Of a stretch of DNA of 64,000 nt, positions 17,901 to 24,812 are shown piece after piece. The notes beneath the pieces are model-generated. The model ran no database searches. It worked only from the letters and a program-made list of their open reading frames with translations, and was not told the DNA's origin. A program made the position numbers and the translations under genes. The stretch lies in the NCBI RefSeq assembly GCF_009733815.1, contig NZ_WNXY01000003.1, positions 186,001-250,000 on the forward strand. The letters run 5' to 3'. The DNA is from Pseudactinotalea suaedae. Lineage in GTDB: Bacteria > Actinomycetota > Actinomycetes > Actinomycetales > Beutenbergiaceae. Every line of letters begins with the position of its first letter. The stretch's first letter is position 1.

Positions 17901-19152
17901 GGACACGCCGGTGGAGTCACCGCCCTCGGAGACCACCGTCGGGAGCGACCCGGCACCGGGGCTGAGCGTCGTCAAGACCGCGAGCCCGGCCTCGGCATCG
18001 GCGGTGGGTGACGTGATCACCTACGGCTTCCTGCTGACGAACACCGGCAACGTGACGCTGTCGGACGTGGCACCGGTGGAGGGCGAGTTCTCCGGGAGCG
18101 GTGAGCTGTCCGCGATCGAGTGCCCCGTCACGGTCCTCGCGCCGGGCGACGACGTCACGTGCACCGCGACGTACGAGCTCACGCAGGAGGACGTGGACGC
18201 CGGAGCCGTGACCAACGTGGCGACAGGCACCGGAACACCTCCGGGCGGCGGCACGCCGGTCGAGGCACCACCGTCCGAGATCGTCGTCGAGGTGCCGTCC
18301 GCGCCGGGGATCACCCTGGTCAAGACCTCGGACGTCGAGGAGATCACGAACGCCGGTGACCAGGTGCTCTACAGCTTCCTGGTGACCAACACCGGCAACG
18401 TGACGCTCACCGAGATCGTCGTCGACGACGGCGGGTTCACCGGCACAGGCGAGCTGGACGCGATCGAGTGCCCCGCCGTCGTGCTCACCCCGCAGGAGTC
18501 CATGACCTGCGAGGCGGCCTACGTCGCGACGCAGGCCGACGTCGACTCCGGGTTGCTCAGCAACACGGCGACCGTGACCGGCGCCTCGCCGGGGACCGAG
18601 GCACCGCCGGTGACCTCGCCGCCGTCGGAGGTGAACATCGAGGCACCGCACGCACCCGGGATCGGACTGGTCAAGACCTCGGACGCCGCGACGATCACGG
18701 CGGTGGGCCAGACCGTGACGTACAGCTTCCTGGTGACCAACACGGGCAACGTGACGCTGAGCTCGGTGGCCGTCACCGAGGGTGCGTTCACCGGTGCGGG
18801 CGACCTCTCGGAGGTCGCGTGCCCGGAGACGTCGCTGCTCCCCGGCGAGGAGATCGTCTGCACGGCGAGCTACACCGTGCAGGAGGCCGACCTGACCGGT
18901 GCGGCGCTGTCGAACACGGCGACCGCGAGCGCCGCACCCCCGGGCGACGGCACGGGTGGCGGTGACCCGATCACCTCGGACCCCTCGACCTCGGAGTCCG
19001 GTTCGGTGGTTCTCTCCGAGGACCTCCCGACGACTGGCGCTCAGATCGGGTGGGGTCTCGCCCTGGGTGCTCTGGTGCTGCTGCTGCTGGGTGGAGCCCT
19101 GGTGCTCGCCCGGCACAGCAGGCGTGGGGCGGACGAGGTGCTCCCCCACTGA
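14959..19152 (+). CDS. LPXTG-anchored surface protein: DUF6923-like head, DUF11-like domain and eight DUF7507-type repeats
   Basis: A 1397-residue cell-wall protein. A basic N-terminus and hydrophobic segment (about residues 28-50) end at an ASA cleavage site. Residues about 55-290 form a beta-propeller-like DUF6923 domain (HDYNGMGYNALDNYIYAIS). A DUF11-like domain follows (about 295-420), then eight tandem repeats of about 114 residues, each with YSFLVTNTGN, an FTGTGDLxxIxCP block, an LAP-x-TTCTATYTLTQADVD block and TNTATxTGTPPGG. The end is a sorting signal: LPTTG, a hydrophobic helix and RHSRR. A sortase should attach it to peptidoglycan, but none is in the window. The ATG at 14959 has GGAGGAAC upstream. 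It likely forms a long stalk for adhesion or surface structure. A terminator hairpin follows. Confidence 0.9.
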   Translation: MSSRRVRSAHEKDPRPSVPRRAPRGSGVLARALRGALAVALATVALTAAGAATTTMTASAAPGDPFDPAAAAVFISQGRNATVLYTGVQAGPEFSYVEEGAGTHDYNGMGYNALDNYIYAISTEINHLIRIGQGGITEDLGPIAGLDGMQFNQGTFGAGDDAGTFFVRSQNDTSTVFAVDVTTVEAAAIVVDEDLPNFADLVYLDGYLWGVDGTSQIWRIDLGSGAVASWPIAVELASFGGQWLYGNGNLGLANNRTGEITQIEVSNAGADNPTFSIITTSQGPAWDTSTVNYDATSNLGADVDLSIEKSGPSSYIPGSTVTYYFNVTNHSDVASSGYYFQDLLPASMSNLSSPNDECSFEGNLMTCVDGRTAPGQFFTFMVTGTVTGTIETLTNTATVTGNENDPNPDNNTSTVTTPANYAPGVSVVKSAALPDGEPFATGGTLEYSFLVTNTGNTALTGIVVNEGDFTGTGDLGAIECPTTTLAPGASTTCTADYTLTQADVDAELITNSATVTGTPPFSPPITSTPSTFDYEDEAEDGLTLTKTALPATSGTVGEEITYSFDVTNTGGSTLTDVSIEEGAFSGTGDLGAITCPDAPLAPGTTMTCTAPYVLTQADIDADGVTNTATATGTPPGGGTIDSPPSSVTVETPDAPAMTLVKSATPTTAGTAGTEITYSFTLSNTGNVTLTDVHVDETEFTGTGDLSAVTCSSTALAPGASTTCTALYTLTQADVDNGGVTNTATGGGTPPGGGVTDTPPSTVTVDSPDDPSLTVAKSASPVGAAAGNPVTYSFLVTNTGNVTIDELAVVEVDFSGTGDLSAISCPATTLAPEATTTCTATYTLTQADVDSGSLENTAVATGNTPSGGRSDSPPSQVEVPLPPNPSLSVVKTATPATVDRAGEEVTYSFRVINTGNVTMSGITVQEQDFTGTGDLSEILCPVTTLAPAAETTCTATYVLTQEDVDARGVTNVATAAGTPPGSDTPVESPPSETTVGSDPAPGLSVVKTASPASASAVGDVITYGFLLTNTGNVTLSDVAPVEGEFSGSGELSAIECPVTVLAPGDDVTCTATYELTQEDVDAGAVTNVATGTGTPPGGGTPVEAPPSEIVVEVPSAPGITLVKTSDVEEITNAGDQVLYSFLVTNTGNVTLTEIVVDDGGFTGTGELDAIECPAVVLTPQESMTCEAAYVATQADVDSGLLSNTATVTGASPGTEAPPVTSPPSEVNIEAPHAPGIGLVKTSDAATITAVGQTVTYSFLVTNTGNVTLSSVAVTEGAFTGAGDLSEVACPETSLLPGEEIVCTASYTVQEADLTGAALSNTATASAAPPGDGTGGGDPITSDPSTSESGSVVLSEDLPTTGAQIGWGLALGALVLLLLGGALVLARHSRRGADEVLPH
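16222..18990 (+). repeat. Eight tandem ~342-bp coding repeats (DUF7507-type)
   Basis: Repeat units begin near 16222, 16576, 16918 and 17260 and continue at about 342-bp spacing to the sorting signal. Protein identity between units is moderate and they have diverged at the DNA level. Most units have one Cys before LAP and one in the TCTA block, suggesting an intradomain disulfide in the stalk. Confidence 0.85.
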
Positions 19153-19165
19153 GCCGCCTCGCACG

Positions 19166-19200
19166 GGGTCCCGCGCACGCCGTGTGCGTGCGCGGGGCCC
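19166..19200 (+). terminator. Terminator hairpin after the LPXTG protein gene
   Basis: A 15-bp stem (19166-19180 with 19186-19200, one G-T wobble, loop CGTGT) begins 14 bases after the TGA and is followed by TGTTCT. It very likely ends the surface-protein transcript before the LuxR-type gene. Confidence 0.75.
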
Positions 19201-19269
19201 TGTTCTGCGCAGATGCCCTAACCTCTCCTGGACACGGCCGACCCGAGAGCGGCCCGGTTCGGGGGAACC

Positions 19270-20883
19270 TTGGCTTCGCACGACGCACCTGGGACCGTGC
19301 TCGGGGCGCCCACGCCGCCCAGGCAGGCCGGCGGCGCGGAGGGCAACCCGGTCACCGCCCTGCGCGAGGCGCTCGCAGCCGAGCAGTGGTCCGTCGCCGC
19401 GCGCGTGATCGGCAGGTCCTGGGGCCTGCTGATCGAGGAGTTCCCCGCGGACCTGGACGCGGCGTTCCAGGCGCTCCCGCTGGAGTCGTTGCGCACGGCA
19501 CGCGGGGTGGCGGCCATCCGAGAGATCTGGCTCGCCACCAGCATCGAGCCGCAGCACGTCGTCCCGGCGAGCGGGCCGACACCGGCGATGGAGTTCGCCG
19601 GGTCGCTCGCCGACGCCGACGCCCGCCACCCGGTGCTGGACGAGCTTGCGCTCGCGTGCGCCCAGATGGTCGCCGCACGGATGGGCGGGCGCCACGGAGA
19701 GGCGCTCGACCACGCCCGTCGCGTGGAGACGCTCAGCCACGTCGTCGAGACGACCGTCCCGGCGGCGCGGCGCGTGCGGCAGCCGCTCGCTCTGCTGCAG
19801 GCCGGCATCACCCGCGCTCTGGCCGGCGAGGTCTGCGGCGCGCTCCCGCTGCTGCAGAGCGCGTACGAGCGCGCGCCCTACGGACGCTCCGACTACGTGG
19901 CCAAGGGCGCCGCCGGGAACCTCGCGCTCTTCCACGCCGTCGAGGGCGATCTCGACATCGCACGGCGGTGGCTGGCCCGCCACGACGAGCTGCCGTCCAG
20001 CCCTTCCCCGCACACCAAGCGGGTGCTGTTCACCGGCGACCTCGCACGAGCGCTGATCGCGATCGAGACGTTGGACCGCGACGGAGCCGAGGCGGCGCTC
20101 GCACGGCTGGAGCCCGGGATCAACGCCGAGCAGAGCTGGGGACCGGTCGTCACGTTCCTGCACGCCCGCCACGGCGTGGTGTGGGGCGACCGGTACCGGG
20201 CGCTGTCGTGGCTGCAGCGTGACTCGACGCGCTACGCGGGCAGGCTCGGCCCCGTCAGCCTGATGGGCGCGCTGCTCGTGGCGGCCGAGGTCGATCTGCT
20301 GCTCTCCCTCGGTCGGGGCGACCAGGCGCTGGCGCGGCTCAACCGGGCCGAGTCCTGCCCGGTTCTCACGGCGGCCCGGGCGCGCCTGGAGCTGCTCGCC
20401 GGGCGCCCGGACGAAGCGGCGCGCCTCGCCGCCGAGGCTGCCGACATCACGCACAGCTCCCGGGTCCGGCTCGAGGGCCTCGTGGTGCAGGCCGCCGCGG
20501 AGCTGCGCAGCGGCGACGAGCACGACACCCGGGAGGCGTGGCGGCGCGTGCAGGAGGCGGCACGCTCCACCGGCGCCCGACTGCAGCTCGCCGCGCTGTC
20601 GTGCTCCGATCAGCAAGGTCTGCTCGCGCTCGGCGGCACGCCGACGCCCGCGCCGCTGGAGCGACCGATGTTCCCGCCCGCGATCGCCCTCGTGCGCCTG
20701 ACGAACCAGGAGCTGCTGATGTTGCGCGGGCTGGCCTCGTTCCGGTCGCAGAAGGAGCTGGCCGACGCCATGTTCCTCTCGCTCAACACCGTGAAGACGC
20801 ACCTGCGCGCGGCCTACCAGAAGCTCGGCGTGTCCAGCCGCGCCGAGGCTCTCACGGTGGCCGGAGGTGCAGGACTGCTGTGA
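19270..20883 (+). CDS. LuxR-type transcriptional regulator with a large helical (TPR-like) N-terminal region
   Basis: A 537-residue regulator. The C-terminal 65 residues are a LuxR-type helix-turn-helix (LTNQELLMLRGLASFRSQKELADAMFLS, then NTVKTHLRAAYQKLGVSSRAEA). The preceding 460 residues are alanine-rich helices resembling the TPR-like region of MalT/LAL regulators. The N-terminal P-loop ATPase of that family is absent, so it is a LAL-like protein reduced to TPR plus HTH. The start is TTG at 19270 after a GGGGGAA ribosome-binding region. It lies 118 bases after the surface-protein gene and beyond its terminator; control of that gene is possible but unproven. Confidence 0.82.
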   Translation: MASHDAPGTVLGAPTPPRQAGGAEGNPVTALREALAAEQWSVAARVIGRSWGLLIEEFPADLDAAFQALPLESLRTARGVAAIREIWLATSIEPQHVVPASGPTPAMEFAGSLADADARHPVLDELALACAQMVAARMGGRHGEALDHARRVETLSHVVETTVPAARRVRQPLALLQAGITRALAGEVCGALPLLQSAYERAPYGRSDYVAKGAAGNLALFHAVEGDLDIARRWLARHDELPSSPSPHTKRVLFTGDLARALIAIETLDRDGAEAALARLEPGINAEQSWGPVVTFLHARHGVVWGDRYRALSWLQRDSTRYAGRLGPVSLMGALLVAAEVDLLLSLGRGDQALARLNRAESCPVLTAARARLELLAGRPDEAARLAAEAADITHSSRVRLEGLVVQAAAELRSGDEHDTREAWRRVQEAARSTGARLQLAALSCSDQQGLLALGGTPTPAPLERPMFPPAIALVRLTNQELLMLRGLASFRSQKELADAMFLSLNTVKTHLRAAYQKLGVSSRAEALTVAGGAGLL

Positions 20884-20951
20884 ACCGGGCGATCGCCGCT
20901 GTGCCCCTGTCCGTGCTGGCCAGCGCGTGGGATGTCCCACAGCGAGCCGGT

Positions 20952-20980
20952 TTGCTCCCGGGCCTGCCGCTCCCTTATGC
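20952..20980 (+). promoter_or_regulatory. Probable promoter of the tRNA Glu-Asp-Phe cluster
   Basis: TTGCTC (20952-20957) and TTATGC (20975-20980) are separated by exactly 17 bases and lie about 45 bases upstream of tRNA-Glu, matching the spacing of a housekeeping sigma promoter. The assignment is from spacing and similarity only. Confidence 0.45.
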
Positions 20981-21024
20981 TCGTCGAGGTTCTGGGGCGT
21001 CTGGAACGTGGGGGCGCCTGCTGG

Positions 21025-21100
21025 GCCCCCATCGTCTAGCGGCCTAGGACCCCGCCCTTTCACGGCGGTAGCACGGGTTCGAATCCCGTTGGGGGTACCA
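21025..21100 (+). tRNA. tRNA-Glu (anticodon TTC)
   Basis: A full cloverleaf folds: acceptor GCCCCCA pairs with TGGGGGT, anticodon stem CCGCC/GGCGG with loop CTTTCAC gives TTC, and T arm ACGGG-TTCGAAT-CCCGT. The 3' CCA is encoded (21098-21100). It is first of a three-tRNA cluster. Confidence 0.95.
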
Positions 21101-21122
21101 ACTCGTGCAGTGAGCAGTACCT

Positions 21123-21196
21123 GGCCCCGTAGCTCAGTTGGTTAGAGCGCCGCCCTGTCACGGCGGAGGCCGCCGGTTCAAGTCCGGTCGGGGTCG
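21123..21196 (+). tRNA. tRNA-Asp (anticodon GTC)
   Basis: A 74-base cloverleaf: acceptor GGCCCCG pairs with CGGGGTC (one G-U), discriminator G, anticodon stem CCGCC/GGCGG with loop CTGTCAC gives GTC, T arm GCCGG/CCGGT. CCA is not encoded. Confidence 0.95.
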
Positions 21197-21245
21197 CGGA
21201 ACGGTATCGCCGGAAGGCCCACCAGTTTGACGGCGACGCCGCCAC

Positions 21246-21321
21246 GGCTCTGTAGCTCAGTTGGTAGAGCGTTCGACTGAAAATCGAAAGGTCACCGGAT
21301 CGACGCCGGTCGGAGCCACCA
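21246..21321 (+). tRNA. tRNA-Phe (anticodon GAA)
   Basis: Cloverleaf with acceptor GGCTCTG/CGGAGCC, anticodon stem TTCGA/TCGAA with loop CTGAAAA giving GAA, and T stem ACCGG/CCGGT. The T loop reads ATCGACG, an A in place of the usual T at position 54. The 3' CCA is encoded (21319-21321). Confidence 0.93.
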
Positions 21322-21326
21322 CTCGC

Positions 21327-21352
21327 AGCCCTCGGGAGATCTCCCGGGGGCT
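21327..21352 (+). terminator. Terminator hairpin after the tRNA cluster
   Basis: An almost perfect 26-base palindrome (AGCCC..GGGGCT arms with one G-T wobble) starts 5 bases after the tRNA-Phe CCA. It probably terminates the tRNA transcript or marks its processing site. Confidence 0.6.
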
Positions 21353-21395
21353 GTTGTGCTTCTCCGCGGGAACTGTTGCCTCTCCGCGGGAGAGT

Positions 21396-21420
21396 CGCCC
21401 CTCCCTGGGCGGGCATTTTT
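21396..21420 (+). terminator. Second terminator downstream of the tRNA cluster (with T-run)
   Basis: CGCCC and GGGCG form a 5-bp stem with a 6-base loop (21396-21411), followed by GGCATTTTT. The five-T run is rare in this GC-rich window and fits a classical rho-independent terminator as backup for the tRNA operon. The rest of the 21322-21604 interval holds a repeated TCTCCGCGGGA motif (21361 and 21381) but no gene. Confidence 0.55.
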
Positions 21421-21604
21421 CGACGCTGTTCCGCTCGGATCACCCGTGTGAACGTTCACCCGCGCGACGGGCGACGACTTCTGCCCGCGCCGCAGCGGAG
21501 CGGTGCCCACCCGGGGGCCGTGGCAGCGGGGTCAGCGGCCCGCGACCGGGAACTTCGCGGGCACGCCGACCGTTGAACCTCGGCCGATCGACAAGGGAGA
21601 CCCG

Positions 21605-22249
21605 TTGCCCACCACCGCCGCTGCCACCGACCGCACCACCGTCGCCGAGCTCGAGCGCCAGCTCGAGAACCTCTTCCGCCTCGGCTACCCCGCCCTGATG
21701 AAGACGAGCGAGACCGACCTGCGCTCCGCCGTCGAGCGGCTGGCGGCCCGGCTCCCCGACCGGCCGAGCGCGGTCCGCCCCGAGGACCACGTCCCGTTCG
21801 TGATCGTGCCGGCCGCCGCGCCGCTGCGCCAGAGCGCGCTGCTGATGACCAAGGACGACCGCCCCGCGACCCTGATGATCGAGGACGAGCACCTCGGCCT
21901 GTACGCACCGATCGAGGCCGTGGACCTCCCGGACGCGCCGGTGTACCTGCTCACCGACATCGACACCGGGTCCGACCTCACGAACGTCACGCCCGAGACC
22001 GCCGTGACCACGATCCTCGGCCGCGGGCGCACGCCGCTCACGATCGCCGAGGGCATCGCGCTCGTCACGCAGCGGCCGGACATGCTCCGCAAGAACAAGT
22101 GCTTCTCGCTGCCGGCCTCCCGCCGCGGCAACCAGCAGGTGCCGGCGATCTGGATCTCCCAGCGCGCCCCGAAGCTGGGGTGGTGCTGGGACCGCAACCC
22201 GCACACCTGGCTGGGGTCGGCGTCGGCCGGTGAGCGCATCGCCGGGTAG
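21605..22249 (+). CDS. DUF5701-like protein of unknown function
   Basis: A 214-residue soluble protein with an N-terminal helix (TVAELERQLENLFRLGYPAL), a central alpha/beta region (YLLTDIDTGSDLTNVTPE, then GRTPLTIAEGIALVTQRP) and a Trp/Cys-rich end (PAIWISQRAPKLGWCWDRN). This pattern resembles the actinobacterial DUF5701 family; the assignment is from memory of the family, and function is unknown. The TTG at 21605 was chosen because AAGGGAG lies 5 bases upstream. The longer in-frame extension from 21503 is not protein-like. The murE-like gene starts 25 bases downstream and may be co-transcribed. Confidence 0.72.
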   Translation: MPTTAAATDRTTVAELERQLENLFRLGYPALMKTSETDLRSAVERLAARLPDRPSAVRPEDHVPFVIVPAAAPLRQSALLMTKDDRPATLMIEDEHLGLYAPIEAVDLPDAPVYLLTDIDTGSDLTNVTPETAVTTILGRGRTPLTIAEGIALVTQRPDMLRKNKCFSLPASRRGNQQVPAIWISQRAPKLGWCWDRNPHTWLGSASAGERIAG

Positions 22250-22274
22250 CCGCCCGCGGTGGGACGATGAACCC

Positions 22275-23744
22275 ATGCAGCTGCGCGACCTCTCCGACGC
22301 CGTGGGTGCCGCCCCCGGCGGGCGGCCCGCCGACCTCGACGTCAGCGCGGTCACGCACAACACGTCGTGGGTGACCCCAGGCGCGGCCTATGTCGCGATC
22401 CGGGGCGCCCGGGTCGACGGGCACGACTTCGTCGACGCCGCGATCGCCGCCGGCGCGGTCGTGGTGATCGGTGAGGGAGCGCCCGACGGCGTCACGTACC
22501 CGGTCCCGTACCTCACCGTGGTCTCGGCGCGCGCCGCGCTGGCCGACGCCGCGGCCGCCATCGCCGGCAACCCCAGCCGCGCGCTGCGGGTGGTCGGGGT
22601 GACGGGGACCGACGGCAAGACCACCACGAGCTGGCTGACCCGGCACCTGCTGCGCGCGGCGGGCCTGGCCACCGGGCTGCTCTCGACGGTGGGGTACGAG
22701 CTCGCCGACGGCGAGCTGCGCCACTTCCCCGCGCACTTCACCACGCCCGAGGCGCCCGAGGTGCAGCGCGTGCTCGGTGAGCTGGTGCGCACGGGCGCCC
22801 AGGCCGTGGTGGTGGAGGCCAGCAGCCACGCGCTCGCGATGGACCGGGTGCGGGCGGTGGACTGGGACGTCGCGGTGTGGACCCACCTCACGAGCGAGCA
22901 CCTCGACTTTCACGGCAGCCTGGAGAACTACTTCGCCGACAAGGCCAAGCTGGTCGAGCGCGCGCCGTTCGCGGTCCTCAACGCCGACGACCCCTGGACC
23001 GCGCGGCTGCGCGGTCGGGCGAGTGCCGAGACGTTCTACTCCGCTGACGGCGGGGAGGCGGACTGGGTCGCCCACGACATCGCCGAGCTGCCGGACGGGC
23101 TGAGCTTCGCCGTCGAGAGCCCGCTCGGCAGCTTCGCCGCGGTGCTGCCGATGATCGGCCGGTTCAACGTGGCCAACGCGCTCGCCGCGATGGCGGCGGC
23201 GCACCGGCTCGGGGCGACGGCGGAGCAGCTGGTCGAGGGGCTGCGCACCTTCGCGGGCGTACCCGGCCGGATGGAGCTGGTGCCGGGTGATCCCGAGCGT
23301 GACCCGCGGGTCATCGTGGACTTCGCCCACACGCCCCCGAGCCTGGAGAAGGCGCTGACCACGGTGCGTGCGACGACCGAGCGGGAGCTCTGGGTCGTGA
23401 TCGGGTCCGCCGGCGGGCCGCGCGACCCCTCGAAGCGGGCGCCGCTGGGCGAGGTCTCAGCACGGCTGGCCGACCACGCGGTCTTCACCGAGGAGGACCA
23501 CCGCGACACCCCGCTCGCCGACATCCTCGCCGAGATGGAGCGCGGCGCCCGGGGACCCGGGACGACCACGAGCATCGGCGACCGGCGGGCGGCGATCCGC
23601 CACGCCGTCGGGCAGGCACGCCCCGGCGACACGGTGGTGCTGGCTGGCAAGGGCCCTGAGGACACGCTCGAGCGCGACACCGAGACCATCCCCTGGGACG
23701 AGGTCGACGAGGCCCGCCAGGCCCTCCGCCTCCGCCACCCCTGA
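22275..23744 (+). CDS. MurE-like UDP-N-acetylmuramyl-tripeptide synthetase (stand-alone Mur ligase)
   Basis: A 489-residue ATP-dependent Mur ligase. The ATP loop is GVTGTDGKTTTSWLT, the carbamylated-lysine segment is FHGSLENYFADKAKL, and the C-terminal domain opens with IVDFAHTPPSLEKAL. Domain order and length match MurE, which adds the third amino acid of the peptidoglycan stem. The usual substrate-selecting DNPR-type loop is replaced by TEEDHRDTP, so it may not be the housekeeping diaminopimelate or lysine enzyme. It is not inside a dcw cell-wall cluster, suggesting a paralogue. It could instead act in another amide-ligation pathway. Its stop codon abuts a family A palindromic element. Confidence 0.82.
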   Translation: MQLRDLSDAVGAAPGGRPADLDVSAVTHNTSWVTPGAAYVAIRGARVDGHDFVDAAIAAGAVVVIGEGAPDGVTYPVPYLTVVSARAALADAAAAIAGNPSRALRVVGVTGTDGKTTTSWLTRHLLRAAGLATGLLSTVGYELADGELRHFPAHFTTPEAPEVQRVLGELVRTGAQAVVVEASSHALAMDRVRAVDWDVAVWTHLTSEHLDFHGSLENYFADKAKLVERAPFAVLNADDPWTARLRGRASAETFYSADGGEADWVAHDIAELPDGLSFAVESPLGSFAAVLPMIGRFNVANALAAMAAAHRLGATAEQLVEGLRTFAGVPGRMELVPGDPERDPRVIVDFAHTPPSLEKALTTVRATTERELWVVIGSAGGPRDPSKRAPLGEVSARLADHAVFTEEDHRDTPLADILAEMERGARGPGTTTSIGDRRAAIRHAVGQARPGDTVVLAGKGPEDTLERDTETIPWDEVDEARQALRLRHP

Positions 23745-23745
23745 C

Positions 23746-23830
23746 CCGCTTTCACCGCACTTCCGACACCACGTCGATGTCAACGCACTTCCGGGCTGTT
23801 CGCCACGTGTCGGAAGTGCGGTGAAAGCGG
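23746..23830. repeat. Family A intergenic palindromic element (28-bp period), small copy
   Basis: A perfect 24-bp inverted repeat (23746-23769 and 23807-23830) encloses 37 bases. Inside is a second forward unit, GTCAACGCACTTCC, exactly 28 bases after the first, CTTTCACCGCACTTCC. The same unit and 28-bp spacing form the larger array at 59007-59266. The element fills the gap between the convergent MurE-like and VOC genes; the MurE TGA (23742-23744) is directly adjacent. It may act as a bidirectional terminator. Confidence 0.85.
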
Positions 23831-23835
23831 GGACG

Positions 23836-24291
23836 TCAGGAGGCGGGGGACTCGATGTCGTCGCGGGTGATGGCGTCCGGGTCGAACGAGCGGGGCTCGA
23901 CCATGACGATCCAGTTGCCGGAGTTGTCACGGATCAGGGCCTCGACGCCGTAGGGGCGGTCGGCCGGCTCCTGCAGGATCGTGACGCCCTGGGCTGCGAG
24001 CGCCTCGCAGGTGGCGCGGCAGTCGTCGACGTTCAGGCCGACGCCGGGCATGCCGCCGGAGTCGAGGGAGCGGCGGATCTGGTCCTGCAGCTCGTCGGTC
24101 AGGGGCGGTCCGGGAGTGGTCAGGTGCAGGTGCAGCTCGGGCTGGTTCGGGTGCACGACGGTGAGCCAGCGGAAGTCCTCCGCGAGCCGGATGTCGTCAC
24201 CCACCCGAAAACCGAGGACGTCGGTGTAGAAGGCGAGCGAGGCGTCCTGGTCCTTCACCCACACGCTGACAAGGGAGACGTTCGTGATCAT
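23836..24291 (-). CDS. VOC (glyoxalase/bleomycin-resistance) superfamily protein
   Basis: A 151-residue two-domain VOC-fold protein: VSLVSVWVKDQDASLAFY and LGFRVGDDI open the first beta-alpha-beta-beta-beta unit, and GVGLNVDDCRATCEALAAQG with YGVEALIRDNSGNWIVM the second. Members bind metal and act on glyoxal adducts, antibiotics or aromatic substrates; the role here is unknown. The ATG at 24291 begins 10 bases after the AraC-type gene stops, so the two probably form an operon in which the regulator controls the enzyme. Confidence 0.88.
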   Translation of the reverse strand: MITNVSLVSVWVKDQDASLAFYTDVLGFRVGDDIRLAEDFRWLTVVHPNQPELHLHLTTPGPPLTDELQDQIRRSLDSGGMPGVGLNVDDCRATCEALAAQGVTILQEPADRPYGVEALIRDNSGNWIVMVEPRSFDPDAITRDDIESPAS

Positions 24292-24301
24292 GGTGAGCAC
24301 G

Positions 24302-24793
24302 CTACGGACGCCGGGGCTCGTCCCGCTTCTCCGCGCTTGCTGTGCCCGCTGTGCTCGCGGCGCCCGCTGAGCCCGCGTCGCCGGGCGCCCTCTCGACCAG
24401 TCCCCACATGAACACGTAGCAGCCCGGGATGCGCGGCGCACCCGTCGCGGCGTACCGCGCCTGGAACTCGCTCGGCGACTCCCCCACGATCTCGCGGAAC
24501 CGCGAGCTGAAGGAGCCCAGGCTCGAGAACCCGACGGCGTGGCACACCTCGGTCACGGACAGGTTCGTCGCGCGCAACAGGTCTTGGGCACGCTCGATGC
24601 GGCGTTCCGAGACGTACGCACGCGGGCTCACGCCGTAGGTCGCGGTGAACAGCCGGTGGAAGTGGAACTTGCTGAGCCGTGCCACGGCCGCGAGCGCATC
24701 CAGGTCCAGCGGCTCGGCGAACCGGGCGTCCGCGTGGTCTCGCGCGGCGCGCAGGTGGACGAGCACGTCGCCGTGGGCCCGCGTGGTCGTCAC
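24302..24793 (-). CDS. AraC-family transcriptional regulator (short form)
   Basis: A 163-residue regulator made almost entirely of an AraC/XylS DNA-binding domain. Two helix-turn-helix units lie at about residues 28-75 (LDALAAVARLSKFHFHRLF) and 76-125 (SVTEVCHAVGFSSLGSFSSRFRE). There is no N-terminal sensor domain; the C-terminal tail is a low-complexity AGSAGAASTAGTAS stretch. The start is GTG at 24793. It is directly upstream of and on the same strand as the VOC gene, its likely target. Confidence 0.88.
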   Translation of the reverse strand: MTTTRAHGDVLVHLRAARDHADARFAEPLDLDALAAVARLSKFHFHRLFTATYGVSPRAYVSERRIERAQDLLRATNLSVTEVCHAVGFSSLGSFSSRFREIVGESPSEFQARYAATGAPRIPGCYVFMWGLVERAPGDAGSAGAASTAGTASAEKRDEPRRP

Positions 24794-24812
24794 CCGGACG
24801 ACGCTAGCGCCG

